From contig JAGAEK010000106.1 of NCBI GenBank assembly GCA_017828835.1, positions 1-5,813 on the forward strand: a stretch of 5,813 nucleotides of DNA, given 5' to 3'. The notes below the pieces were generated by a model. It saw nothing but the letters and a program-made list of their open reading frames with translations. It was not told the origin of the DNA and did not search any database. The position numbers and the translations under genes are program-made. Shown in pieces: positions 1 through 5,813 of this stretch. Numbering within the stretch: the first letter of the stretch is position 1; each line of letters starts with the position of its first letter. This DNA is from Oscillospiraceae bacterium (GTDB lineage: Bacteria > Bacillota > Clostridia > Oscillospirales > Ruminococcaceae).

Positions 1-121
1 ACTCAACAAGCGGATAGTATTTCGGTTTAGTGAAATCGCTCGTCGCGTGAAATACTCCCTCTTTTTCCCATCTGTCCTGCCACTTTTTCTCTATTGATTT
101 ATAGTCGTACCTTTCGCCCAT
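1..121 (-). CDS. leuS: Leucyl-tRNA synthetase, N-terminal fragment (cut by window edge)
   Basis: Forty codons are visible, starting at the ATG at 121-119 and running off the left edge. Class I leucyl-tRNA synthetase charges tRNA-Leu in the cytoplasm. The visible protein begins MGERYDYKSIEKKWQDRW and reaches KPKYYPLVE at residues 32-40. This matches the LeuRS N-terminus: a YD-x3-IE-x-KW opening, then the strand that leads into the catalytic HIGH region, which lies outside the window. An AAGGA site at 131-135 sits 9 nt before the ATG and supports this start. The gene follows rsfS after 22 bp and is probably co-transcribed with it; leuS after rsfS is a familiar order in Clostridia. The YYPLVE wording differs from the more usual YYVLDMFPYPSG type and may mark a divergent LeuRS. 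Other class I synthetases (ValRS, IleRS) open differently. The family call is fairly sure; the subtype is inferred. Confidence 0.85.
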   Translation of the reverse strand, partial: MGERYDYKSIEKKWQDRWEKEGVFHATSDFTKPKYYPLVE

Positions 122-143
122 AGTTGTCTTTCCTTCCGATATA

Positions 144-503
144 TCAGTTTTCTTTAATTACGTCGCTAATATCGACTTGTCTGCAATCCGCCCACAGTCT
201 TTCAAGAGAATAAAACTGTCTTGTTTCACTGTAGAAAATATGAACGATAACGTCATAATAATCAAGCAGTATCCACGTTGCAGACTGATATCCTTCGATC
301 CTTTTCGCCTGTATGCCGATCTCTGCAAGCTTTTCTTCAAGTTCGTCGCTCAACGCTTTTGTCAACGTTGTGTTCGACCCAGACGCAAGAACGAAATAAT
401 CTCCCAAGCCGCTGACTCCTTTTATTTCGATAACTCTGATGTCAGTAGCTTTTTTCGCATCAAGTATTGCCGCTATTTTCTTAGCCAATTCAAGAGACTC
501 CAT
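144..503 (-). CDS. rsfS: Ribosomal silencing factor RsfS
   Basis: A 119-residue protein of the RsfS/YbeB/Iojap family, at the usual length of about 105-120. Family members bind uL14 (L14) on the 50S subunit and block joining with the 30S, damping translation when nutrients are short. Hallmarks seen: an N-terminal helix (ELAKKIAAILDAKKA), the strand IRVIEIKG, DYFVLASGSNTT at 35-46, WILLDYYDVIVHIF at 77-90, and the C-terminal FYSLERLWADC at 97-107. The family consensus has DYGD where this protein has DYYD (Tyr83). The ATG start has a strong AGGAGG at 511-516, 7 nt upstream. The gene comes 62 bp after nadD-yqeK and 22 bp before leuS. A near-consensus promoter sits in the upstream gap, so rsfS and leuS may form their own transcription unit. 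The family assignment is secure; the role is transferred from studied homologues. Confidence 0.95.
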   Translation of the reverse strand: MESLELAKKIAAILDAKKATDIRVIEIKGVSGLGDYFVLASGSNTTLTKALSDELEEKLAEIGIQAKRIEGYQSATWILLDYYDVIVHIFYSETRQFYSLERLWADCRQVDISDVIKEN

Positions 504-510
504 ATTATTC

Positions 511-516
511 CCTCCT
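511..516 (-). promoter_or_regulatory. Strong Shine-Dalgarno site of rsfS
   Basis: On the minus strand AGGAGG lies 7 nt before the rsfS ATG at 503-501. It is the closest match to the anti-Shine-Dalgarno consensus among the starts visible here. Because the predicted transcription start is near 519, the site would lie only a few bases from the 5' end of a transcript from the local promoter. Confidence 0.85.
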
Positions 517-525
517 ATTTATTTA

Positions 526-554
526 AATATAATATTCAAAACCCGATTTGTCAA
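526..554 (-). promoter_or_regulatory. Predicted sigma-A type promoter for rsfS-leuS
   Basis: Read on the minus strand, a perfect -35 hexamer TTGACA (554-549) is followed by exactly 17 bp and then TATATT (531-526), one mismatch from TATAAT. The flanks are AT-rich, as expected. Transcription would begin near 519-520, giving a leader of about 16 nt before the rsfS ATG at 503. It lies in the only intergenic gap over 25 bp in the window. There is no extended -10 TGN and no obvious operator. Activity is inferred from sequence alone. Confidence 0.7.
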
Positions 555-565
555 TCATTAACAAA

Positions 566-1738
566 CTATTTACCGACGAACTCGTTATAAGCATCCATTG
601 TGTTGCGCGACGGCTTTTTCCCGCGTTTTATCAGATCTCCGACTATAAATTCCAGAGCCTCTTTCATTGCGTAATCGACGTTTTCTTCCGAGATCTTTCT
701 CATACGTTCAACGTCCGGGTAATTTCTGTCGTCCGACGTAAGATCCGCAAGATAAACCGCCTTTTCAAGCTTGCTCATACCGCCTCTGCCTTCCGTGTGG
801 TACCTGACGGCGTTTATCTCGTCCTCATCGGTTATCCCCAATTTTTCTTTTATATATGCCGCTCCCGCTTTCGAATGGTATAACGCTGTCGACGAAAGCT
901 CGTCGTCGCTTATCCCGAGATCAGAACCCTTCGCGATCTCATACTGTTCGCGTTCGGGTATATTTTTGCAGATATCGTGTATCAATCCGCAAAAATACGC
1001 CTTTTCTTCAAGTTCTTCGTCAAAACCGTAAGCTTTTGCAAGTTCGACCGCTCTTATCGCAACGTTTTCGGAATGTATATACCTTTTTTCTTTCAGTTTC
1101 TTTTTGAGTATTTCTCTCACCGACTCATACTTATCGGGATAGAGCCGTTTTTCTTTGATAAAATCGTAAACCCTTTTCGGAACGAAGTTCCCGATATCGA
1201 TCCCTCTCGACGCCGCAACGCGTATCTCTTTCGACGATATTTCGAACGGCGTTACGTCGTATATCGCGACTTTTCCTCCGAAAGCTTTGAGTTCATTTGC
1301 CTTTTTGAGAAGCTCTTCTTGTTCCCCTTCCGTTCTGCCCGCAGCACAAATATTCGCAAGCTTCAGTATCTCTTTCCATTCTTTCCATTCGCAAAACGTA
1401 TAAAGCATATCGCTTCCGACTATAAGATAAAACTCGTCTTCGGGATAAATTTTCTTCATCTCTCTCAGCGTGTCTACCGTATAACTTTTTCCGCCGCGTT
1501 TAAGCTCGATATCGCTCGTTCTGAATTTTCCTTCTCCGAGTTCCGCGCAAGCTTGCCTGCACATGAACAATCTGTCTTCTCCTGTCACGTCTCCCTCGAA
1601 CTCTTTGTGCGGCGGAAGATTATCCGGGACTAAAATTATAAAGTCCAGATCCGCTTTCACGTAAATTTCCTTCACAAGCCTGATATGTCCGTTATGGATC
1701 GGATTAAACGTGCCTCCGAATATCCCTATTTTTCTCAT
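566..1738 (-). CDS. nadD-yqeK: Fused NadD (nicotinate mononucleotide adenylyltransferase) and YqeK (HD-domain Ap4A hydrolase)
   Basis: One uninterrupted 390-residue reading frame joins two enzymes that are usually separate. Residues 1 to about 200 are NadD, which makes nicotinic acid adenine dinucleotide from NaMN and ATP in NAD synthesis: the nucleotidyltransferase signature GGTFNPIHNGH (8-18), PPHK (42-45), SYTVDTL (85-91), GSD (108-110), and SSKEIR (168-173), the family's ISST-x-IR motif. The NadD-type end, VYDFIKEKRLY (190-200), runs almost directly into YqeK at about 205-390, with no long linker. YqeK shows the HD-domain metal ligands in order: His222, His254-Asp255 (GLIHDICKNIP), His288, His314 (YHTEGRGGMS) and Asp332 (YLADLTSDDR). 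Studied YqeK proteins cleave Ap4A symmetrically to ADP. All key residues appear intact in both halves. The start is supported by AGGG at 1748-1751. No ATG with a Shine-Dalgarno site is seen at the junction, so separate YqeK production is unlikely. It lies 19 bp after yhbY, matching the usual yhbY-nadD-yqeK order. Confidence 0.95.
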   Translation of the reverse strand: MRKIGIFGGTFNPIHNGHIRLVKEIYVKADLDFIILVPDNLPPHKEFEGDVTGEDRLFMCRQACAELGEGKFRTSDIELKRGGKSYTVDTLREMKKIYPEDEFYLIVGSDMLYTFCEWKEWKEILKLANICAAGRTEGEQEELLKKANELKAFGGKVAIYDVTPFEISSKEIRVAASRGIDIGNFVPKRVYDFIKEKRLYPDKYESVREILKKKLKEKRYIHSENVAIRAVELAKAYGFDEELEEKAYFCGLIHDICKNIPEREQYEIAKGSDLGISDDELSSTALYHSKAGAAYIKEKLGITDEDEINAVRYHTEGRGGMSKLEKAVYLADLTSDDRNYPDVERMRKISEENVDYAMKEALEFIVGDLIKRGKKPSRNTMDAYNEFVGK

Positions 1739-1757
1739 TTCGAAAATCCCTGCAAAA

Positions 1758-2048
1758 TCAATCTATATTTATTATCGGTTTTTCTTCGTTTCTCTTATAT
1801 AGCGTTATCTTCTTTCCTATTACCTGAACGACTTCGGCACCGCATGCCTCCGCAAGCTCGTTCGCCGCTTCTTTTGCGGTATAAGGGCAGGTTTCAAGTA
1901 CGCTCATCTTAACTATTTCTCTCGCTTTCAACGCGTCGCAAACCTGAACTATGAGATTATCGGCGACTCCGCCCTTGCCTACCTGCAGAATACAATCTAT
2001 ACCGTTTGCAAGCGAACGCAGTTTCGCTCTTTGTTTACTTGTGATCAT
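1758..2048 (-). CDS. yhbY: Ribosome assembly RNA-binding protein YhbY (CRM domain)
   Basis: A 96-residue single CRM-domain protein, standard length for YhbY (YqeI in Bacillus). Homologues bind 23S rRNA or pre-50S particles and help large-subunit maturation. The start MITSKQRAKLRSLANGI is the typical N-terminal helix. GKGG at 24-27 is the conserved GxxG RNA-binding loop, followed by LKAREIVKMSVL and the closing strand VVQVIGKKITLYKRN. The ATG overlaps the rdgB stop as ATGA (2048-2045), which suggests translational coupling; an AAAGGA site lies about 10 nt upstream within the end of rdgB. The next gene, nadD-yqeK, follows after 19 bp, a pairing conserved across Bacillota. The family call is secure; the rRNA target is inferred from homologues. 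Confidence 0.95.
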   Translation of the reverse strand: MITSKQRAKLRSLANGIDCILQVGKGGVADNLIVQVCDALKAREIVKMSVLETCPYTAKEAANELAEACGAEVVQVIGKKITLYKRNEEKPIINID

Positions 2049-2632
2049 AAAGTATCATTCCTTTTCAAAAATTCTTCTTTAAATTTTTCGAGCGCTTTTC
2101 CTCTGTGGCTTATACTGTCCTTTTGTTCCGCTGTAAGCTCACCGAACGCTCCGAGTTCGGATATAAATATCGGATCATATCCGAATCCGCCCGTTCCGTG
2201 GCGCTCAAACGCTATTTCTCCTTCACATTCTCCGCGTACGACGATCTTTTCTCCGTTCGGGAACAAACAGCATATCACCGAAACGAACCTTGCCGTTCTG
2301 TCTTCGACTCCTCTAAGTTCGGAAAGCAGCTTATCTATTCTGTCATCGTCGGTTCCCGGAGCGTATCTCGCGGAATATATCCCCGGAGCTCCGTTCAACG
2401 CGTCTACGCAAAGTCCGGAATCGTCCGCTATCGTTGCCGTTTTGCAGCGTTTCATAACGTATCTCGCCTTGATCTCGGCGTTTTCTTCAAAGCTCTTTCC
2501 GTTCTCCTCCGCCTCTCCGTCGATTCCGATCTCTTTTGCGCTGACCGTATTCCAGCCCGCTTTTTCGACGATCCTTTTTATTTCGGCGATCTTACCTTTG
2601 TTGTTTGACGCGATAACAAGAGTTTTTTCCAT
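2045..2632 (-). CDS. rdgB: XTP/dITP pyrophosphatase (RdgB/HAM1 family)
   Basis: A cytosolic house-cleaning enzyme that hydrolyses non-canonical purine triphosphates (XTP, ITP, dITP) to monophosphates plus pyrophosphate, keeping them out of DNA and RNA. Counting from the ATG at 2632 it has 195 residues, the usual family size. Motifs: SNNKGK (9-14) for triphosphate binding, SFEENA (47-52), DDSGL (70-74) with the catalytic Asp and metal site, GGFGYDPIF (148-156), and SHRGKAL (175-181). An in-frame ATG at 2653 would add seven residues (MIERISR) and overlap the ftsY stop as ATGA. I prefer 2632 because AGAGGA at 2641-2646 is spaced 8 nt from it, the upstream ATG has only a poorly placed AAGA, and the family normally begins 2-5 residues before the first strand (TLVIASNN). 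It sits between ftsY and yhbY, an unusual position. Function is secure; the start is likely. Confidence 0.93.
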   Translation of the reverse strand: MEKTLVIASNNKGKIAEIKRIVEKAGWNTVSAKEIGIDGEAEENGKSFEENAEIKARYVMKRCKTATIADDSGLCVDALNGAPGIYSARYAPGTDDDRIDKLLSELRGVEDRTARFVSVICCLFPNGEKIVVRGECEGEIAFERHGTGGFGYDPIFISELGAFGELTAEQKDSISHRGKALEKFKEEFLKRNDTL

Positions 2633-2640
2633 CCGTGATA

Positions 2641-2646
2641 TCCTCT
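2641..2646 (-). promoter_or_regulatory. Shine-Dalgarno site that decides the rdgB start
   Basis: AGAGGA on the minus strand ends 8 nt before the ATG at 2632-2630. It lies inside the short stretch between the alternative upstream ATG (2653) and the preferred start, so it can serve only the downstream start. Ribosomes ending ftsY at 2652-2650 would be a few bases away, allowing coupled re-initiation. Confidence 0.7.
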
Positions 2647-2649
2647 CAA

Positions 2650-3558
2650 TCATTCTTCGAATAACGCGTTCGTAAACGCCGTTGGATCAAACGGCTGAAG
2701 ATCGTCCTCACTCTCTCCGACACCTATAAATTTCACCGGTATCCCGAGCTCCTGAACGATCCCGATTATTATTCCGCCTTTAGCCGTTCCGTCCAGTTTC
2801 GTCAGTACTATTCCGGTAATGTCCGCAACTTCCTTAAACTGTCTTGCCTGGCTGACCGCGTTTTGACCGGTCGTCGCATCCAGAACGAGCAGAGTCTCGA
2901 TCTGCGCGTCCGGTGTTGATTTGTGTATGACTCGCGCTATTTTCGAAAGCTCGTCCATAAGGTTCTTTTTGTTGTGCATCCTTCCGGCGGTATCGCATAT
3001 AACGACGTCCGCGTTCCTTGCCTTACCCGCTTCGACCGCATCGTAAGCCACTGCCGCGGGGTCTGCTCCGGACTCGTGTCTTACGATCCCGGCTCCGGCT
3101 CTCTCTCCCCATATCTCGAGCTGTTCTATCGCCGCCGCTCTGAAGGTATCCGCCGCGGCAAGTATTACCTTTTTCCCTTCTTTTTTATATCTGCAAGCAA
3201 GCTTTCCTATCGTCGTCGTCTTTCCGACTCCGTTTACTCCTATGACCAATATTATCTTCGGTTTTTCATCAAATGCAACGGAATAGTCTCCCGCCAATAT
3301 CTCTTCTACCGTCTCTTTTAACTCTTTCTTGACATCTTCCGGATCGGTTATCTTTTTTTCTTTGACTTTTCTCTTCACCTGTTCGCATATTTCTCCCGCT
3401 GTGATCGCTCCGACGTCCGAAAGTACCAGCGTCTCTTCCAACTCTTCAAATAAATCTTCATCGACCTTGCGAAAAGATATAAAGACCTCGTCCAATCGCT
3501 TCTGCAAAGACTCTCTCGTCTTTTTCATCCCTTCGCTTATCTTGGAAAATAATCCCAT
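2650..3558 (-). CDS. ftsY: Signal recognition particle receptor FtsY
   Basis: A 302-residue SRP-family GTPase that docks the Ffh/4.5S RNA-ribosome complex at the inner face of the membrane and passes nascent membrane proteins to SecYEG. It has a short A domain (an amphipathic N-terminal helix beginning MGLFSKISEGMKKTRESL), an N domain helical bundle (about 20-90), then the G domain: P-loop GVNGVGKTT (107-115), ADTFRAAA (136-143), DTAGR (189-193), TKLDG (253-257) for guanine recognition, and the closing GVGESEDDLQPFDP (279-292). The M-domain of Ffh is absent, and the ending shortly after FDP is the FtsY pattern, which separates it from Ffh and FlhF. The length of about 300 residues is normal for Gram-positive FtsY, which lacks the long acidic A domain of E. 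coli. The ATG has GGAGG 7 nt upstream. It follows smc by 22 bp, the conserved smc-ftsY pairing, but ylxM-ffh does not come next. Confidence 0.97.
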   Translation of the reverse strand: MGLFSKISEGMKKTRESLQKRLDEVFISFRKVDEDLFEELEETLVLSDVGAITAGEICEQVKRKVKEKKITDPEDVKKELKETVEEILAGDYSVAFDEKPKIILVIGVNGVGKTTTIGKLACRYKKEGKKVILAAADTFRAAAIEQLEIWGERAGAGIVRHESGADPAAVAYDAVEAGKARNADVVICDTAGRMHNKKNLMDELSKIARVIHKSTPDAQIETLLVLDATTGQNAVSQARQFKEVADITGIVLTKLDGTAKGGIIIGIVQELGIPVKFIGVGESEDDLQPFDPTAFTNALFEE

Positions 3559-3580
3559 TTTCTTGCCTCCAAACGGTAAA

Positions 3581-5813
3581 TCATACCTTCATGTTCAGTT
3601 TGCTTTCTATTTCATCTACGTCCAGTTTGAGTATCTTTGATACTCCGCGTTCCTGCATCGTAACGCCGTAGAGCACGTCAGCGTTATCCATCGTTCCTCT
3701 TCTGTGGGAAACTGCGATAAACTGTATGTATTCGTTCATCTTTTTAAGATACTGAACGTATCTGTTGACGTTTACGTCGTCAAGCGCCGCCTCGATCTCG
3801 TCAAGTATACAAAACGGAGCCGGACTCTCTTTGAGCATCGAAAAATATACTGCTATCGCGACAAGCGCCTGTTCTCCTCCCGAAAGAGACGACAGGCTGT
3901 TTATTATCTTTCCGGGAGGCGCGGCGTATATCTCTATGCCCGCTTCAAGCACGTCCTCGCCCTCCGTCAGCTTCAACGCACCCGTTCCGCCCTCAAATAA
4001 TTCCGCGAATATCTTCGTGAAGTTCTCGCTTATACGTTTGAACTTATCGTTGAATATGTCTTTCATCTGTCCGACGAGCTTTTCTATCAGCGAACGTATC
4101 TCTTTGCTCGATCTTTCAACGTCGTCCAGCTGACCTTTCAAAAATTCATATCTCTCCGAAACTTCTTTGTATTCCTCTATCGCCGAAAGATTTACGTTTC
4201 CGAGCGACTTGATCTCCGAACGTATTCCGGAAAGTTTCTTCTGAGATTCGGTATAATTCTCGACTTTCTGTGCGATCTGTTCCGCCTGCGTCTGCGTCAT
4301 CTCGTAGTCGTTCAGCATACGCTCTATTATCGCGTCGTTCTCGGCAACGTAATTTTTCTTGCTCTCTTCCTGCCTTACAAGCTCTGCCGACAATCCTTCT
4401 TTTCTTATGCTGACTTCCTTTTGCTCGCTTCTCAGCTTTCCGTTTTCACCTTCGAGCTTCATTCTTTCCTTCAGTATCGTCTCTATGCTTTTTTCGCTTC
4501 CGGCTACCTCGGATAAAAGTTCTGCATTTTCTTCTTGTATCTTTTTGATTTGCTCTTTGATTCTTTCGTTTTCTTCGATCAGTCTTTGCTTTTCTTCAAT
4601 TCTTAAATTCGCCTTTTCTTCACGTTCCACCGACTGATTTTTTAACTGTTCGACCGCCATTTTTTTGATCTCGATATTTTTTTCGACGTCCGAAATCGCT
4701 GATTTTATATCGGAGATCTCACCTATGAAACTCACATTACGATCGTGCAGCGCTGAAAGCTCTTCCCTTAATTCGTCGCGTTTTTTCTTAGCGTCCTCCA
4801 GCTCTTTCTGTGCAGCTTCAAACAACTTTCTGTTCTCTTCGCTCCTGTTTTCAGCGTCCTTCAGAGCCGCCTTCAGCAGTTCGATCTGCTTTACGCTTTC
4901 CGCTCCGGATTTTTCAATGTCGTCCAATGACATCTTTATTCTCTTTTTCTCGGCTTCGTATCTTATTTTGTCCTCTCCGCAGGTCTTTATCTCGCTTTCG
5001 ACCGCAACTAAATTCGCATTCAGTGCCGCGACCTCTTCTTTGAGCGAATTGTAATCTCCGTCCGCCGCTTCGATTTTTTTCCTGATATCCTCCGCCTGCT
5101 TTTTGAGACTGTCTATCTCGCTCTTTCTGCTGAGCAGTCCCGTTCCCGCTACGACCGAGCCGCCCGTCATGGAACCGCCGGCATTCACAAGCTGACCGTC
5201 AAGAGTTACTATCTTGAATCCATAGTTATATTTCTTCGCTATGTCTACCGCAAAATCGATATTTTCCGCCACAACTATTTTTCCAAGCAAACTCATAACT
5301 ATATTGTCGTATTTTGCGTCGTAGTTCACCATTTTCCACGCGAATCCGACAAAACCTTTGTTTTTTTCAACTCCGGCTTCTTTCAGTTCTCTTCCTTTGA
5401 TCGCCGTAAGAGGCAAAAACGTCGCGCGTCCGGCTCCGCTTGCTTTCAGCTTATTTATCGCTTTTTTCGCGGCTTCCTCGTTTTCTGTAACGATATTTTG
5501 CAGCGCTCCGCCTATCGCCGTCTCAATAGCGACCGCGTATTCTTTCTCAACGCTTAAAATGTTCGAAACGGTACCGCAGATCCCGGGCAGATATCCGCTT
5601 TTCGACTGGCTCAAAATATATTTGACGCTACCCGAAAATCCTTCCATGCTCTTTTCGAGATCCTCGAGTACTTTCGCTCTGCGCAGCTTGTCTTCGGCTT
5701 CTCTCAGCTTTCCGTTACGCTCGTTTTCGATCTTCGAAAGCTTTTCCGTCCTCGACGACATCTTCATTTTTATTCCGTTCGACGAGTTTTCAAGCGATTC
5801 TACGTTTTCATCG
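3581..5813 (-). CDS. smc: Chromosome segregation protein SMC, 5' part missing (window edge)
   Basis: The last 743 residues of SMC, the condensin ATPase that with ScpA and ScpB loads at parS and organises and separates chromosomes. The frame is open through the right edge, so the Met codon at 5767 is internal; about 440 N-terminal residues (Walker A head and first coil) should lie beyond the window. Counting from the edge, residues about 1-55 end the N-terminal coil, and about 56-220 form the hinge (GICGTVSNIL, the AIETAIGGALQNIV helix, GRATFLPL, ending with GGSMTGGS). About 227-560 is a long charged heptad-rich coiled coil. The C-terminal head carries LSGGEQ at 643-648 (nt 3869-3886), Walker B CILDEIEAALDD with the catalytic Asp-Glu at 671-672, a D-loop, and the switch His703 in AVSHRRGTM. 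It ends at a TGA 22 bp before ftsY. Glu in place of Asp in DEIEAA is common in clostridial SMC. RecN, SbcC and MukB lack this hinge and ending. Confidence 0.97.
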   Translation of the reverse strand, partial: DENVESLENSSNGIKMKMSSRTEKLSKIENERNGKLREAEDKLRRAKVLEDLEKSMEGFSGSVKYILSQSKSGYLPGICGTVSNILSVEKEYAVAIETAIGGALQNIVTENEEAAKKAINKLKASGAGRATFLPLTAIKGRELKEAGVEKNKGFVGFAWKMVNYDAKYDNIVMSLLGKIVVAENIDFAVDIAKKYNYGFKIVTLDGQLVNAGGSMTGGSVVAGTGLLSRKSEIDSLKKQAEDIRKKIEAADGDYNSLKEEVAALNANLVAVESEIKTCGEDKIRYEAEKKRIKMSLDDIEKSGAESVKQIELLKAALKDAENRSEENRKLFEAAQKELEDAKKKRDELREELSALHDRNVSFIGEISDIKSAISDVEKNIEIKKMAVEQLKNQSVEREEKANLRIEEKQRLIEENERIKEQIKKIQEENAELLSEVAGSEKSIETILKERMKLEGENGKLRSEQKEVSIRKEGLSAELVRQEESKKNYVAENDAIIERMLNDYEMTQTQAEQIAQKVENYTESQKKLSGIRSEIKSLGNVNLSAIEEYKEVSERYEFLKGQLDDVERSSKEIRSLIEKLVGQMKDIFNDKFKRISENFTKIFAELFEGGTGALKLTEGEDVLEAGIEIYAAPPGKIINSLSSLSGGEQALVAIAVYFSMLKESPAPFCILDEIEAALDDVNVNRYVQYLKKMNEYIQFIAVSHRRGTMDNADVLYGVTMQERGVSKILKLDVDEIESKLNMKV

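Noticed and set aside
518..537. AT-rich inverted-repeat-like stretch before rsfS as a terminator.
   Set aside because: It has no GC-rich stem or following T-run in the reading direction. It is better explained as the AT-rich -10 region and leader.
1118..1120. GTG at the NadD-YqeK junction as an internal start for a separate YqeK.
   Set aside because: No Shine-Dalgarno-like sequence precedes it, and no suitably placed ATG exists near the junction, so a free YqeK product is not supported.
977..1633. A 218-codon open frame on the plus strand opposite nadD-yqeK.
   Set aside because: It is antisense to a protein with intact NadD and YqeK motifs, and its translation is Phe/Arg-rich with no recognisable domain. 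It is a by-product of codon composition.
2031..2675. A 214-codon plus-strand open frame covering all of rdgB and both of its junctions.
   Set aside because: The translation is Ser/Ile/Pro-rich with no motif, and the opposite strand holds the complete RdgB signature. A shadow frame.
3559..3580. smc-ftsY gap examined for a promoter or terminator.
   Set aside because: At 22 bp it holds only the GGAGG site for ftsY; no hairpin fits and no complete promoter is visible.
4665..5054. A Ser/Phe-rich plus-strand open frame that looks membrane-like.
   Set aside because: It is the complement of the SMC coiled coil: Glu, Lys and Ala codons read backwards give Phe, Leu and Ser. The hydrophobic look is an artefact.
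5765..5767. ATG taken as the smc start.
   Set aside because: The frame stays open for 15 more codons to the window edge, and the N-terminal Walker A head is absent from the window, so this Met is internal. The gene is cut by the window, not truncated in nature.

Overview
The window is a dense, single-direction bacterial housekeeping cluster, with every gene on the minus strand (read from position 5813 down to 1). Gene content and protein style point to Bacillota, most likely class Clostridia: an SMC with Glu in the Walker B segment, an FtsY with a short acidic A domain, purine-rich Shine-Dalgarno sites, and leuS directly after rsfS. GC is moderate by eye and CpG is common. I cannot place the organism to genus; an uncultured gut-type lineage is plausible but is a guess.

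Layout in transcription order: smc (5' part outside the window; hinge to C-terminal ATPase head present), ftsY, rdgB (XTP/dITP pyrophosphatase), yhbY (CRM-domain ribosome-associated protein), a nadD-yqeK gene fusion (nicotinate mononucleotide adenylyltransferase plus HD-domain Ap4A hydrolase), rsfS (ribosomal silencing factor), and the first 40 codons of leuS (leucyl-tRNA synthetase). Gaps are 22 bp or less, or the genes overlap, except for a 62-bp gap before rsfS. No terminator hairpin, RNA gene, mobile element, CRISPR array or long repeat was seen, and no stretch longer than 62 bases lacks a gene.

The cluster looks like two normally separate conserved blocks joined together: the chromosome and secretion block (smc-ftsY) and the ribosome/NAD block (yhbY-nadD-yqeK-rsfS-leuS), with the nucleotide-pool gene rdgB between them. 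The 62-bp gap holds a near-consensus sigma-A type promoter (TTGACA, 17-bp spacer, TATATT) just ahead of a strong AGGAGG site, so rsfS-leuS can probably be transcribed apart from the upstream genes. Functionally the window combines chromosome organisation, SRP-dependent membrane targeting, nucleotide-pool cleaning, NAD synthesis, dinucleotide-alarmone removal, ribosome assembly and silencing, and tRNA charging. I found no new kind of system. The points most worth checking are the domain fusion, the joined gene order, the internal promoter, the rdgB start, and a possibly divergent type of LeuRS.
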